From contig DBHR01000032.1 of the NCBI GenBank assembly GCA_002296225.1, forward strand, positions 1 through 23,030: a DNA stretch of 23,030 bases, given 5' to 3'. This DNA comes from Acidobacteria bacterium UBA823 (lineage in GTDB: Bacteria > Acidobacteriota > Vicinamibacteria > Vicinamibacterales > UBA823). Shown here piece after piece: positions 1 through 8,119 of the stretch. The translations under genes were made by a program, and so were the position numbers. The notes beneath the pieces are model-generated. The model worked only from the letters and a program-made list of their open reading frames with translations. It had not been told where the DNA came from and searched no databases. How positions within the stretch are numbered: the first letter of the stretch is position 1; every line of letters begins with the position of its first letter.

Positions 1-795
1 GGCAAACTTGGGCGAGTGCGCACTGCACGAGCCTGGGCCTACATGGACTGGATGCCTCCCGTGCCGATGGTGCCCGACGGCCCCGCGCCACCAGGCGTCG
101 ATTACGACATGTGGTTGGGACCGGCACCGAAACGGCCGTTTAATTCGAACCGATTCCATTTCAATTTCCGCTGGTTCTGGGACTACGCGGGTGGTCTGAT
201 GACCGACTGGGGCGTCCACCTCATCGACATCGTGCTTTACGGAATGAATGCTACGGCGCCTCATTCGGTCGTGGCAAGCGGCGGGAAGTTCGCCTATCCA
301 AACGATGCCGAGGAAACACCGGATACATTGCAGGCGATTTACGAGTTCGACGGATTCTCAATGATCTGGGAACATGCGGTCGGTATCGGCCTGGGTCCCT
401 TCCAACGTGACCACGGAGTTGCATTTGTTGGTAACGAGGGCACGTTAGTTGTTGACCGTAGTCGGTGGCAGGTTTTTCCCGAAACAGGCACCGAAGCCGG
501 CAAACCTTTCTACAAAATGGACCCGGTCCCCGAACATCGAGCACTACCAGGCGAGGGCGGTCTCGATCAGCACACCAAGAACTTCATCGAGTGCATGAGA
601 ACGCGCGAGCAGCCTCGGTGCAACCCTGAAATCGGTAGCCTCGCCGCAGTCAACGCACACTTGGGTAATGCGGCGTTCAGAACGAACCGTAAGGTTCATT
701 GGGATTCGTCGGTTCAACGGTTCCGTGACAACGACGACGCGAATCGGCTACTCACGCCAACCTACCGTGAACCGTGGCGCTTGCCGAGGGTGTAG
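1..795 (+). CDS. Gfo/Idh/MocA family oxidoreductase, C-terminal part (5' truncated by window edge)
   Basis: The reading frame is open from base 1, and the first residues (GKLGRVRTARAWAYMDW) read as mid-protein, so the start and the N-terminal NAD(P)-binding Rossmann domain lie outside the window. The visible 264 residues are the C-terminal alpha/beta domain of Gfo/Idh/MocA dehydrogenases. They carry the characteristic 'GGLMTDWGVHLID' segment (about residues 64-76), whose Asp and His are typical of the substrate-binding region. They also contain a strand-rich sheet, and near the end 'CNPEIGSLAAVNAHLGNAAFR', typical of the sugar-oxidoreductase-like members common in Acidobacteria and Planctomycetes. 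Such proteins are usually NAD(P)-linked sugar or inositol dehydrogenases, and many are exported by Tat. Neither the substrate nor a Tat signal can be judged here. The gene is separated from the downstream cluster by a hairpin and about 220 non-coding bases, so it is probably a separate transcription unit. Confidence 0.88.
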   Translation, partial: GKLGRVRTARAWAYMDWMPPVPMVPDGPAPPGVDYDMWLGPAPKRPFNSNRFHFNFRWFWDYAGGLMTDWGVHLIDIVLYGMNATAPHSVVASGGKFAYPNDAEETPDTLQAIYEFDGFSMIWEHAVGIGLGPFQRDHGVAFVGNEGTLVVDRSRWQVFPETGTEAGKPFYKMDPVPEHRALPGEGGLDQHTKNFIECMRTREQPRCNPEIGSLAAVNAHLGNAAFRTNRKVHWDSSVQRFRDNDDANRLLTPTYREPWRLPRV

Positions 796-806
796 CCTTC
801 GTGGAT

Positions 807-830
807 TCAGGCCATGATGAACTGGCCTGA
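807..830 (+). terminator. Hairpin after the oxidoreductase gene, possible terminator
   Basis: An 8-bp perfect inverted repeat, TCAGGCCA (807-814) and TGGCCTGA (823-830), with an 8-base loop starts 11 bases after the stop codon. It is placed as an intrinsic terminator would be. No T-run follows, so it may instead be a 3'-end stabilising or Rho-associated hairpin. Confidence 0.35.
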
Positions 831-943
831 TCCCTACAACCCCAGTCGGGAGCAGCTTGCCCCGCAGGTCGGTTCACCGAACCAGTCCGGCCGCGGGAGG
901 ACTCAACACCGACCACCCGAGCAGTCGCCTGTTCGTTAGAGGG

Positions 944-976
944 GGCCGATCAATTAGGTATCCAAGCAGATCGGCC
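944..976. promoter_or_regulatory. Inverted repeat upstream of the DUF4159/MoxR cluster, candidate operator
   Basis: GGCCGATC (944-951) and its exact reverse complement GATCGGCC (969-976) are separated by 17 bases. The repeat lies 43 bases upstream of the preferred TTG start at 1020 and overlaps the alternative upstream reading frame only marginally. Half-sites spaced about 25 bases centre to centre are compatible with binding of a dimeric regulator. A smaller dyad, GGTTC/GAACC, occurs at 871-883. I could not find a convincing -35/-10 pair in 796-1019. No other feature is seen in this stretch. Confidence 0.3.
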
Positions 977-1019
977 GGTTGTGTTACGCTGCCGCTACAA
1001 CGGACTCCCGGAGCTTCCC

Positions 1020-1853
1020 TTGCAGCTATTTTCCTGGCAGAACGTGGCCCTCGGTGTCTTCGTCGCAAGCCTCTGGCTTAGCGCAATATTACCTGCCTGG
1101 CAGCGTGTCGAAGTCGATGTCAGTATTGCTCCGCCCGCCGGAATGCAGCGCCTGGCCGATTACGATCGTCAGACACTCCAGCATCCAGTTGGTCCATGGG
1201 AATTTTATTTCACTCGCGCGATCTACAGTGGTGGCAGAGGCCGACGCTGGGGTTCCAGATGGAGCACTGACTACCCGAAGGCTGACCTGCAGTTCATCTC
1301 AATTCTGCAGCGCGTAACGAACCTCGGGGTCTACCAAGGTCAGAACGCGATACGGCTCAACGATCCCGACCTTCGGCGGTTCCCGTTTCTTTATGCACTC
1401 GAGGTCGGCTCCATGACAATGACCGACGAAGAGGTAAATGGTCTTCGTGCTTACCTGGAGGCCGGCGGGTTCTTACTCGTCGACGACTTCTGGGGCACTT
1501 GGGAGTGGCAAAACTTTGAAACAGAAATTCGGCGGGTGCTACCAGAGTACCCAATCGTCGATGTGCCACTCGACCATCCGATTTTTAATATCGTCTATGA
1601 CATCGACGAGGTCGTGCAAGTTCCTGCGGTGAACCGTGCTGTCTACGGGGGACCGACCTGGGAGCGGGACGGCTACGTGCCTGAAACCCGTGCCATCTTC
1701 GACAAAGATGGCCGCATGATGGTTATGATCAACTGGAACACCGACCTAGGTGATGCGTGGGAGTGGGCTGATAATCCTTATTATCCGCTTCACTTTTCAA
1801 CCTACGCATTTCAAATGGGCGTAAATTTTATTGTCTATGCTATGACCCATTGA
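1020..1853 (+). CDS. DUF4159 family protein (first of three paralogues)
   Basis: Function unknown; the family takes its name from DUF4159. I prefer the TTG at 1020 because GGAG lies six bases upstream and the product opens with a good membrane or signal segment (about residues 6-27, ending at AWQ). A GTG at 981 in the same frame would add 13 residues. The body has the family landmarks: 'TDYPKADLQF', then 'YLEAGGFLLVDDFWG' (about residues 144-158), a 'LDHPIF' segment, 'NWNTDLGD', and the C-terminal 'NFIVYAMTH'. The central glycine-rich turn resembles the nucleophile region of class-I glutamine-amidotransferase/ThuA folds, but no cysteine is present, so a binding rather than hydrolytic role is likely. 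It probably acts in the periplasm. It is the first gene of the MoxR/VWA cluster. Confidence 0.85.
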   Translation: MQLFSWQNVALGVFVASLWLSAILPAWQRVEVDVSIAPPAGMQRLADYDRQTLQHPVGPWEFYFTRAIYSGGRGRRWGSRWSTDYPKADLQFISILQRVTNLGVYQGQNAIRLNDPDLRRFPFLYALEVGSMTMTDEEVNGLRAYLEAGGFLLVDDFWGTWEWQNFETEIRRVLPEYPIVDVPLDHPIFNIVYDIDEVVQVPAVNRAVYGGPTWERDGYVPETRAIFDKDGRMMVMINWNTDLGDAWEWADNPYYPLHFSTYAFQMGVNFIVYAMTH

Positions 1854-1870
1854 GAGGCCACGGTGGCCTC
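1854..1870 (+). promoter_or_regulatory. Perfect hairpin directly after the first DUF4159 stop
   Basis: GAGGCCA (1854-1860) and TGGCCTC (1864-1870) flank CGG, making a very compact 7-bp stem immediately after the TGA. No U-run follows. It sits in the 56-base gap before the VWA gene and could attenuate readthrough, be a processing site, or protect the upstream message. Confidence 0.3.
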
Positions 1871-1909
1871 CGGCCGTTACTTGGAAACTAGAGAATAGAG
1901 ATAACAAAC

Positions 1910-4195
1910 GTGTTCGAAACCCTTTTCGAACTACTCTTCAAATACCGACCGCTGGTCTTTAGGCAAGGTGACTTTGTGCTCGCCTCGCCGTGGTCACTTC
2001 TCCTCATCAGCGCAGTGATCGTCGTAGGCACAGCTGTCACACTCTCGACCTACGCCCGTGCCCGGGGGAAGAGTACGCCGGTCGATAGGAACATCCTCTC
2101 AGCCCTTCGGCTTATGGCTCTGGCCACCGTGGTGTTTTGCCTATTCCGTCCGGTACTAGTCCTGAGTTCGGTCGTGCCGCAGCAAAACTTCCTCGGTATC
2201 TTGATCGACAATTCACGCAGCATGGAAATCGCTGATCGTGACAATGAGCCTAGACACACCTTCGTCGATCGGAGCTTTGAATCGGAGACCAGCAGGCTTC
2301 GTGCTGCTCTGGCCGATCGCTTCGCTTTGCGCTTCTTTAAATTCTCATCCGCAACCGAACGGTTAACCGACCTCAACGAACTCGATTATGAAGGCACCCG
2401 AACCGACCTGGGATCAGCGCTCAACCGCGCGCGTGACGAACTGAGCGGGGTTCCGCTATCGGGCCTAGTTGTCGTCAGCGACGGCGCCGACAATTCCGAA
2501 TCGGTGCTAACCGAATCGCTACGCGGCCTCAGTACCGACGGAATTCCCGTCTACACGGTTGGCTTGGGTCACGAGGCGTTTGAGCGAGACATCCAGTTAA
2601 GTCGAGTTGAGATGCCTCGCTCGGTGCTTCAGGGTACGTCGCTAGTCATCGATGTAGTCATTGGCCAAGTTGGCTATAGCGGCACCTCGATCGTTGTCCA
2701 AGCTGAGGATGAGGGTCGACTTGTCAGCACGGAGGACGTTCAGCTACCAGCCAATGGTGAACCGGCAACAGTCCGAATGCGGTTCACAGCGACCGAAACA
2801 GGCCCTCGGATCTTCCGTTTCAGCGTCCCTGTTCAGGCTGGTGAAATGGTGACGCAAAACAATGTGCGGGAGGTGCTGATCGTCGTCGAAGACCGCCGAG
2901 AAAAAATCCTCTATTTCGAGGGGGAGCCACGGTTTGAGGTGAAATTCGTCCGACGCGCTGTCGCTGACGACGAGAACTTGCAAGTCGTCGTGCTACAACG
3001 TACCGCCGACAACAAGTATCTCCGGCTCGATGTCGACGACGCTGACACTCTGGTCGGTGGCTTTCCGAAAACCCGAGAGGAGTTGTTCCAGTATCGCGGG
3101 CTCATCCTCGGTAGTATCGAGGCGAGATATTTCACGCCCGACCAGCTACGAATGATTGCCAGCTTCGTCAATCAGCGCGGTGGTGGTTTCCTCATGCTTG
3201 GCGGTCGTAGTGCGTTCGCGGAGGGTGGCTACGTCGGTACGCCGATCGCCGACATTCTTCCTGTTGTTCTTGGTAAACCACTGTTAATCGACGGTGAACC
3301 AGCTTTCACTGAAATCACCGTTTCTCCGACGCGCGCTGGGCAGACTCACCCAGTGATGCAAGTGGACGACACAGAGGAAGCTTCAGCCGAACGGTGGAAA
3401 AACTTGCCCGCTGTTTCGAGCCTCAACCCGATCTTTGAGACCAAGCCAGGTGCGACGACCCTGCTCACTGGCACCAGTGAATCTGACGAGCGCATAGTTC
3501 TTGCCTTCCAACGTTACGGTGCGGGTAAAACACTGGCATTGGCGATTCAGGATTCCTGGATGTGGCAGATGCATGCTGATGTCGCGCCCGACGACATGAC
3601 GCACGAACTATTCTGGCGCCGGCTGCTCCGCTGGTTGGTGGACGGCGTGCCCGACCAAGTCGTGGCCAGCGTTCGGCGCGATCGCATAGAGCCCGGCGAG
3701 CCGATTGAGCTGTTGACTGAAGTCGTAGACGGTGCGTATCTCGAGATGAACAACAGCCAAGTGTTCGCCGAGGTGACGTCACCCTCTGGCGGCTTCACGG
3801 AGGTCCCGCTCGACTGGACGACCGAGCGCGACGGCGAGTATGAGGGGCGAGTCACGCCGACTGAAGAAGGGCTCTACAAGATCCGCGTTGAGGCAACCAA
3901 CAACAACAACCTCGTTGGCACCGATGTGGCGTATGTCTTCGCTTCGGCCGGCGACGACGAGTTCTTCGACTCGGCGATGCGCGCACCGCTACTTCGCCGG
4001 ATTGCCGACGAAACCAGCGGCCAGTTCTATACCGTCGACACCGTGGCATCGCTGCCCGAGGACATCGCCTACACCGGCGCTGGTGTCACCGTCGTCGAGG
4101 AACTCGAGCTCTGGGATATGCCGGCCCTTCTGCTACTGCTCATCGTGTTGGTTGGGAGTGAGTGGGGCTACCGGCGGGTCAGGGGCCTGGCGTGA
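1910..4195 (+). CDS. Membrane VWA-domain protein with degenerate GATase1-like domain
   Basis: 761 residues, GTG start. Two N-terminal membrane helices (about 25-50 and 63-87) are followed by a von Willebrand A domain with an intact metal-ion-dependent adhesion site: D100-N-S-R-S, 'RTDLGSAL' for the second metal loop, and 'VVVSDGADNSE' near 187. Then come beta-sandwich-like repeats and a region near 334-455, 'ILYFEGEPRFEVKFV' through 'GGGFLMLGGRSAF', matching the putative glutamine-amidotransferase (DUF1355-like) fold. That region lacks the nucleophile cysteine; the only Cys in the protein is in membrane helix 2. A further beta-rich domain precedes a C-terminal membrane helix (about 736-755). 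The bulk should lie outside the cytoplasm. The family usually sits beside moxR, DUF58 and DUF4159 genes. Its stop overlaps the next start by four bases. The exact role is unknown; MIDAS-mediated protein binding is an inference from VWA domains. Confidence 0.85.
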   Translation: MFETLFELLFKYRPLVFRQGDFVLASPWSLLLISAVIVVGTAVTLSTYARARGKSTPVDRNILSALRLMALATVVFCLFRPVLVLSSVVPQQNFLGILIDNSRSMEIADRDNEPRHTFVDRSFESETSRLRAALADRFALRFFKFSSATERLTDLNELDYEGTRTDLGSALNRARDELSGVPLSGLVVVSDGADNSESVLTESLRGLSTDGIPVYTVGLGHEAFERDIQLSRVEMPRSVLQGTSLVIDVVIGQVGYSGTSIVVQAEDEGRLVSTEDVQLPANGEPATVRMRFTATETGPRIFRFSVPVQAGEMVTQNNVREVLIVVEDRREKILYFEGEPRFEVKFVRRAVADDENLQVVVLQRTADNKYLRLDVDDADTLVGGFPKTREELFQYRGLILGSIEARYFTPDQLRMIASFVNQRGGGFLMLGGRSAFAEGGYVGTPIADILPVVLGKPLLIDGEPAFTEITVSPTRAGQTHPVMQVDDTEEASAERWKNLPAVSSLNPIFETKPGATTLLTGTSESDERIVLAFQRYGAGKTLALAIQDSWMWQMHADVAPDDMTHELFWRRLLRWLVDGVPDQVVASVRRDRIEPGEPIELLTEVVDGAYLEMNNSQVFAEVTSPSGGFTEVPLDWTTERDGEYEGRVTPTEEGLYKIRVEATNNNNLVGTDVAYVFASAGDDEFFDSAMRAPLLRRIADETSGQFYTVDTVASLPEDIAYTGAGVTVVEELELWDMPALLLLLIVLVGSEWGYRRVRGLA

Positions 4196-5277
4196 ACCAC
4201 ATTACGGCCGCACTGCTCGTGCTCACGATGGCTGTCGGGCTGCCCTCGGCGGTGTTAGCCCAGCAAACCCACCTGGTCGTGGTCTCCGGCCTCGGCGGCG
4301 CCCAGGAGTACCGCGACCGGTTCCACGAGTGGAGCGTCCGGCTCGTCGACGCCGCGATCGACCGGCACCGGATTCCAGCCGAACAGGTCGTCTATCTCGC
4401 CGAGCGGCCTCATCGCGACACTCATCGGATTCACGCTCGGTCGACGTGGGAAAATGTGCAGACTGCCATCACCGACGTCGCCGAGCGTGCGGCGGCACGC
4501 GATCTGGTGCTGATCGTCCTCATCGGGCACGGCTCGTTCTCAGGAAGCGCGTCTCAATTCAACCTGCCAGGCCCGGACCCGACCATTGTTGACTTCAGCG
4601 TCGCGCTTGACGAACTGCGCGAGCAACGCGTGGTGTTTGTCAATACGGCGGCCTCCAGTGGTGAGTTCATCGCCGGCCTCTCCGGCCCAAACCGCACGAT
4701 CATCACGGCAACCAAGACCGCCCGTGAGCGCAACGAGACGAGGTTCGGTGAGTTCTTCGTCGATGCAATCGCTGGCGGTACGGCGACCGTGTTCGAATCA
4801 ACTGTCGCGACTGAGAGTGCGAGCGCGGTGGCTATCAACACCGCAGCCGACGCCAACAAAGACAGCCAGATCTCACTACTCGAGGCGTTTAACTACGCGC
4901 GGCGCGAAGTCGCACGAGTGTACGAGCAAGACGGGCTACTCCTGACCGAACACGCAATGCTCGATGATAACGGCGACGGCAACGGCTCGAGCGACCCCGA
5001 TCCTGTCGCTCTCGGTGCCGATGGACGGATCGCCCAAGCGCTCTTCTTCACTCCAGGCTCCGCGCTCGCCACAGCTGAATTGAAGACCGATGACCCCACT
5101 CTGGTGGCGCTCTACGCGGAGCGTAAGGCGCTTGAGGAGCGAGTGCTGGCGCACCGGATACTGAAGGACGGCATGGACGCTATGGTGTATGAGCAGGAAC
5201 TCGAACGGCTCTTCGTCGAACTCGCCCTCAAGAACCGCGAGATCCGGCAAACTGAGGATAGAGTACCGAAGCAATGA
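4192..5277 (+). CDS. Exported caspase/legumain-like (C13-like) pseudopeptidase with EF-hand-like loop
   Basis: 361 residues from a GTG that overlaps the preceding stop by four bases. An upstream in-frame start at 4162 would lie inside the previous gene and spoil the signal peptide, so I reject it. Residues 1-24 form a signal peptide ending in AVLAQ. The fold markers resemble clan CD peptidases: 'LIVLIGHGSF' carries the catalytic-type His113, and the later strand 'VVFVNTAASSGEF' occupies the place of legumain's A-C-E-S-G. The cysteine position is Ala154, and the whole protein contains no cysteine. It should therefore not be a cysteine protease. A textbook calcium loop follows (D220-x-N-x-D-x-x-I-S-x-x-E231), then 'EHAMLDDNGDGNG', a second acidic Asp/Asn/Gly loop. 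The C-terminus is helical and charged (about 300-361). A binding or scaffold role in the periplasm is my inference. Its position inside the VWA/MoxR cluster suggests it belongs to that complex. Confidence 0.75.
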   Translation: MNHITAALLVLTMAVGLPSAVLAQQTHLVVVSGLGGAQEYRDRFHEWSVRLVDAAIDRHRIPAEQVVYLAERPHRDTHRIHARSTWENVQTAITDVAERAAARDLVLIVLIGHGSFSGSASQFNLPGPDPTIVDFSVALDELREQRVVFVNTAASSGEFIAGLSGPNRTIITATKTARERNETRFGEFFVDAIAGGTATVFESTVATESASAVAINTAADANKDSQISLLEAFNYARREVARVYEQDGLLLTEHAMLDDNGDGNGSSDPDPVALGADGRIAQALFFTPGSALATAELKTDDPTLVALYAERKALEERVLAHRILKDGMDAMVYEQELERLFVELALKNREIRQTEDRVPKQ

Positions 5278-6068
5278 GAATGGGTCTGGCCCTCACCCAC
5301 CGTGTCGCCGCCGCCGTCTTGACGACGGCCGCCTTCGCCGTTGCGGCCAGTACGATGCTGGCCGAAGAGCAATGGCGGCGCGAACCAGTGTCGCTCGACA
5401 ATCCGAACGCGTCCTACGACGGTAGGTTCACTTTCGTCCGGCTGCAGTACGGTCTAGACCTCAGCGGGTTCGGTCGCCGCGGGCTCCCGCCGTGGGCGCA
5501 CGACTACCCGCGCGCCGAGCGTAACTTCATGAAAATCCTCGATGAGGTCACTAGCCTCACACCGTTCCTTGGGGCCACAGGTGGCAACATCCTGCGGCTC
5601 GGCGATCCCGAGCTGTACAAATACCCGCTGGCCTACATGTCGGAGCCCGGCTTCTGGACGATGACGGAGGATGAGATGCTCACCCTCCGTCACTACATCG
5701 AAAAGGGCGGGTTTCTAATTTTCGACGATTTTCGTGGCCAACACTGGTACAACTTCGAAACGCAGATAAACCTTCTGCTGCCCGGGGCGTCCCTCGTCGA
5801 ACTTGATGTCTCGCACCCGATCTTCCACTCGTTCTTCGAAATCGAATCGTTGGACTTCGTCCAGTTCTATCGGCGGGGTGGCCGGCCGAGCTTTTACGGC
5901 ATCTACGAGGATAATGAACCCACAAAGCGGCTGCTATTAATTGCAAACTACAACAACGACATCGGTGAGTACTGGGAGTATTCGGACACCGGCTTTACGC
6001 CGATCGAGCTGTCGAATGAAGCATATAAACTCGGTGTGAATTACATAATTTATTCCATGACTCACTAG
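5274..6068 (+). CDS. DUF4159 family protein (second paralogue)
   Basis: 264 residues. The ATG overlaps the upstream stop by four bases (ATGA), which points to translational coupling. Residues 1-30 form an Ala-rich signal peptide ending near 'STMLAEE'. The body aligns with the other two DUF4159 proteins here: 'HDYPRAERNFMKIL', 'LGDPELYKYPLAYM', 'YIEKGGFLIFDDFRG' (about 141-155), 'VSHPIFHSFF', 'NYNNDIGEYWEY' and the terminal 'NYIIYSMTH'. No cysteine or obvious catalytic dyad is seen. It is likely secreted to or anchored at the periplasmic face. It differs from its paralogues mainly in a shorter loop after 'FYRRGG', so the copies probably have distinct partners. Function unknown. Confidence 0.85.
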   Translation: MRMGLALTHRVAAAVLTTAAFAVAASTMLAEEQWRREPVSLDNPNASYDGRFTFVRLQYGLDLSGFGRRGLPPWAHDYPRAERNFMKILDEVTSLTPFLGATGGNILRLGDPELYKYPLAYMSEPGFWTMTEDEMLTLRHYIEKGGFLIFDDFRGQHWYNFETQINLLLPGASLVELDVSHPIFHSFFEIESLDFVQFYRRGGRPSFYGIYEDNEPTKRLLLIANYNNDIGEYWEYSDTGFTPIELSNEAYKLGVNYIIYSMTH

Positions 6069-6152
6069 GTGCATCCATTCGTCTCTAAACCAACAAGTAG
6101 CAACCAAAGACGCCCTGGACTCGTGGGATTATCTAGCCCGGAGGGGAATCGC

Positions 6153-7193
6153 GTGGAAACATTCGAGAGCGAACCGCTCGACCTTGAGTCGCCCGACGAC
6201 GTGGCGCTCGCCGACCGCATGAAGGCGGGCCGCGACAAAATTATCTCGGAGATCAAGAAACAGATCATCGGGCAGGACGCAGTGGTCAACGAGATCCTGC
6301 TCACGTTATTCGTTGGGGGTAATAGCCTCGTCGTTGGCGTGCCGGGCTTAGCAAAAACGCTCATTATCCGCACGATGGCTCAGGTTTTAGACCTCAAGTT
6401 CAACCGGATTCAGTTCACGCCTGACCTGATGCCGTCAGACATCACCGGCACCGACATCATCCAAGACGACCCACAAACCGGCGGGCGGAAAATGGTTTTC
6501 TCGCCTGGTCCAGTTTTCACCAACATCCTACTGGCCGACGAGATCAACCGGACGCCTCCTAAGACCCAGTCGGCGCTGCTCGAGGCAATGCAGGAACATC
6601 GCGTCACAATCCAGGGCCGCACCTACGACCTGGAGGAGCCGTTCTTTGTCTTTGCAACCCAAAACCCGATCGAACTCGAAGGCACTTACTCCCTGCCCGA
6701 AGCACAGCTCGACCGGTTCATGTTTCATATCATCATCGAGCACCCACCCGAAGACGAAGAACTCGAAGTCGTCCGCACAACCACGTCGATTCAAAAACCC
6801 CAGTTCTCACACACAGTCACCGGCGAGGATCTCGTGAAATTCCAAGAACTCGTCCGCAAGGTGCCGGTCTCCGAGCCCGTCATGCGCTACGCGCTGAATC
6901 TGGTCCGCACGAGCCGTGCCAGCAAGAATGGGGCTGCACCAGACTTCGTGAAGAAGTGGGTCGCGTTTGGCGCCAGTGTCCGCGCCGCGCAGTACCTCGT
7001 ACTAGGCGGGAAAGCGCGTGCGCTCAACGAGGGCCGCTATCACGTCAACTTCGAGGATATTCGTGCTTTGGCGCATCCCGTGCTTCGGCACCGGGTGCTG
7101 ACCAATTTCCACGCCATGTCGGAGGGCGTAACGACCGATCAAATCGTTGACCGGCTATTAGAAACTGTAGCCGTGCCGGCGTCGGGGATGTAG
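6153..7193 (+). CDS. MoxR-family AAA+ ATPase
   Basis: 346 residues from the GTG at 6153, chosen because a strong GGAGGGG lies seven bases upstream. The frame is open back to a GTG at 6069, directly after the previous stop, but those extra 28 residues look unrelated to the family. Motifs in order: 'KQIIGQDAVV' at the N-terminal helix; Walker A G62-V-P-G-L-A-K-T69; 'FTPDLMPSDITG'; Walker B 'LLADEINR' (D129, E130); 'ATQNPIELEGTY' with the sensor-1 Asn; 'LPEAQLDRF'; and a C-terminal lid domain with 'GGKARAL'. MoxR ATPases are cytoplasmic hexamers that act as chaperones or metal-loading machines together with VWA proteins. The cluster supplies three such candidates. The gene is followed after five bases by the DUF58 gene, the classical moxR partner. 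Confidence 0.95.
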   Translation: METFESEPLDLESPDDVALADRMKAGRDKIISEIKKQIIGQDAVVNEILLTLFVGGNSLVVGVPGLAKTLIIRTMAQVLDLKFNRIQFTPDLMPSDITGTDIIQDDPQTGGRKMVFSPGPVFTNILLADEINRTPPKTQSALLEAMQEHRVTIQGRTYDLEEPFFVFATQNPIELEGTYSLPEAQLDRFMFHIIIEHPPEDEELEVVRTTTSIQKPQFSHTVTGEDLVKFQELVRKVPVSEPVMRYALNLVRTSRASKNGAAPDFVKKWVAFGASVRAAQYLVLGGKARALNEGRYHVNFEDIRALAHPVLRHRVLTNFHAMSEGVTTDQIVDRLLETVAVPASGM

Positions 7194-7198
7194 ACACC

Positions 7199-8119
7199 GT
7201 GGCGACCCACAAACACACATTGGTCCCTGGGGCGTCGTTCGTCGACCCGAAGGTGCTGGCCCGAATCGGGAATCTCGAACTCCTAGCTCGCACAATCGTT
7301 GACGGTTTCATCAACGGCATCCACAGGGCATCGTACTTGGGTGTGTCGGTTGACTTCGCTGAACACCGCGGCTACACGCCCGGCGACGACATCCGCCGCA
7401 TCGACTGGCGACTCTACGCCCGCACCGACCGCTATTACGTGAAGGAGTTCGAAGCCGACTCGAACGCAAACTTTTCGGTGATCTTGGATGTGTCGAAGTC
7501 GATGGCGTTCTCGAGCGGAGGACTCTCGAAGCTTGACTACGCGAAGTATCTCGCTGCGTCGCTCAGCTACTTCGCGAACAAGCAGCGGGACCGTGTTGGT
7601 ATCGTCACGTTCGACAGCGAGATCCTCGAGCGGGTGCCGTCTTCGGCGAAGCATCTTGACCTCGTATTCCACACGATCGACCGTGCCGTTGCCGGCCGGC
7701 CTGGCCAGTTGGGTGATCCTCTGTTTCGGATGACAGAGTTCTTTAAGCGGCGCGGGGTCCTTGCACTGATCTCTGACTTCTACGAAGAGCCCGATACCAT
7801 CCTTGAAGCCGTGAAGCAGTTTCGCGCCCAAGGGCACGACGTGATGGTTTTCCACGTTCTTGATCCGGCCGAGGTCGAGTTTCCGTACGACGCGGCCTCG
7901 AGCTTTGAAGATCTGGAAAGTGGCGAGCGTATTCCGATTGTGCCCGAGAACCTCCGCGCGCAGTATAGGAAGCTAATCAAGGAGCACACGTCAACGCTTG
8001 CGAGGCGGTTCACCGAACAACGGATTGACTACGCTGTGTTCAATACCTCGACGCCGATCGACCACGCACTGTTCGCGTTCCTATCGGCGCGTGAACGGCT
8101 GTTAAGGGTCCGCCGATGA
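7199..8119 (+). CDS. DUF58 domain protein (cytoplasmic VWA-like partner of MoxR)
   Basis: 306 residues, GTG start five bases after moxR. The DUF58 signature 'HRGYTPGDDIRRIDWRLYAR' fills residues 56-75. It is followed by a VWA-like fold with the metal site D97-V-S-K-S and 'DRVGIVTFDSE', and later 'LALISDFYEE'. No membrane segments are seen, unlike many DUF58 proteins that start with two helices, so it should be soluble and is the most direct adaptor for the ATPase. The moxR-DUF58-BatA order is one of the best-conserved arrangements of MoxR systems. The stop overlaps the next ATG by four bases (ATGA), indicating coupled translation and probably fixed stoichiometry with the membrane VWA protein downstream. 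Confidence 0.93.
   Translation: MATHKHTLVPGASFVDPKVLARIGNLELLARTIVDGFINGIHRASYLGVSVDFAEHRGYTPGDDIRRIDWRLYARTDRYYVKEFEADSNANFSVILDVSKSMAFSSGGLSKLDYAKYLAASLSYFANKQRDRVGIVTFDSEILERVPSSAKHLDLVFHTIDRAVAGRPGQLGDPLFRMTEFFKRRGVLALISDFYEEPDTILEAVKQFRAQGHDVMVFHVLDPAEVEFPYDAASSFEDLESGERIPIVPENLRAQYRKLIKEHTSTLARRFTEQRIDYAVFNTSTPIDHALFAFLSARERLLRVRR

Noticed and set aside
3840..4592. 250-codon plus-strand open frame across the VWA/pseudopeptidase junction
   Set aside because: Out of frame with two well-supported genes; the protein is Arg/Ser/Pro-rich and without homology features.
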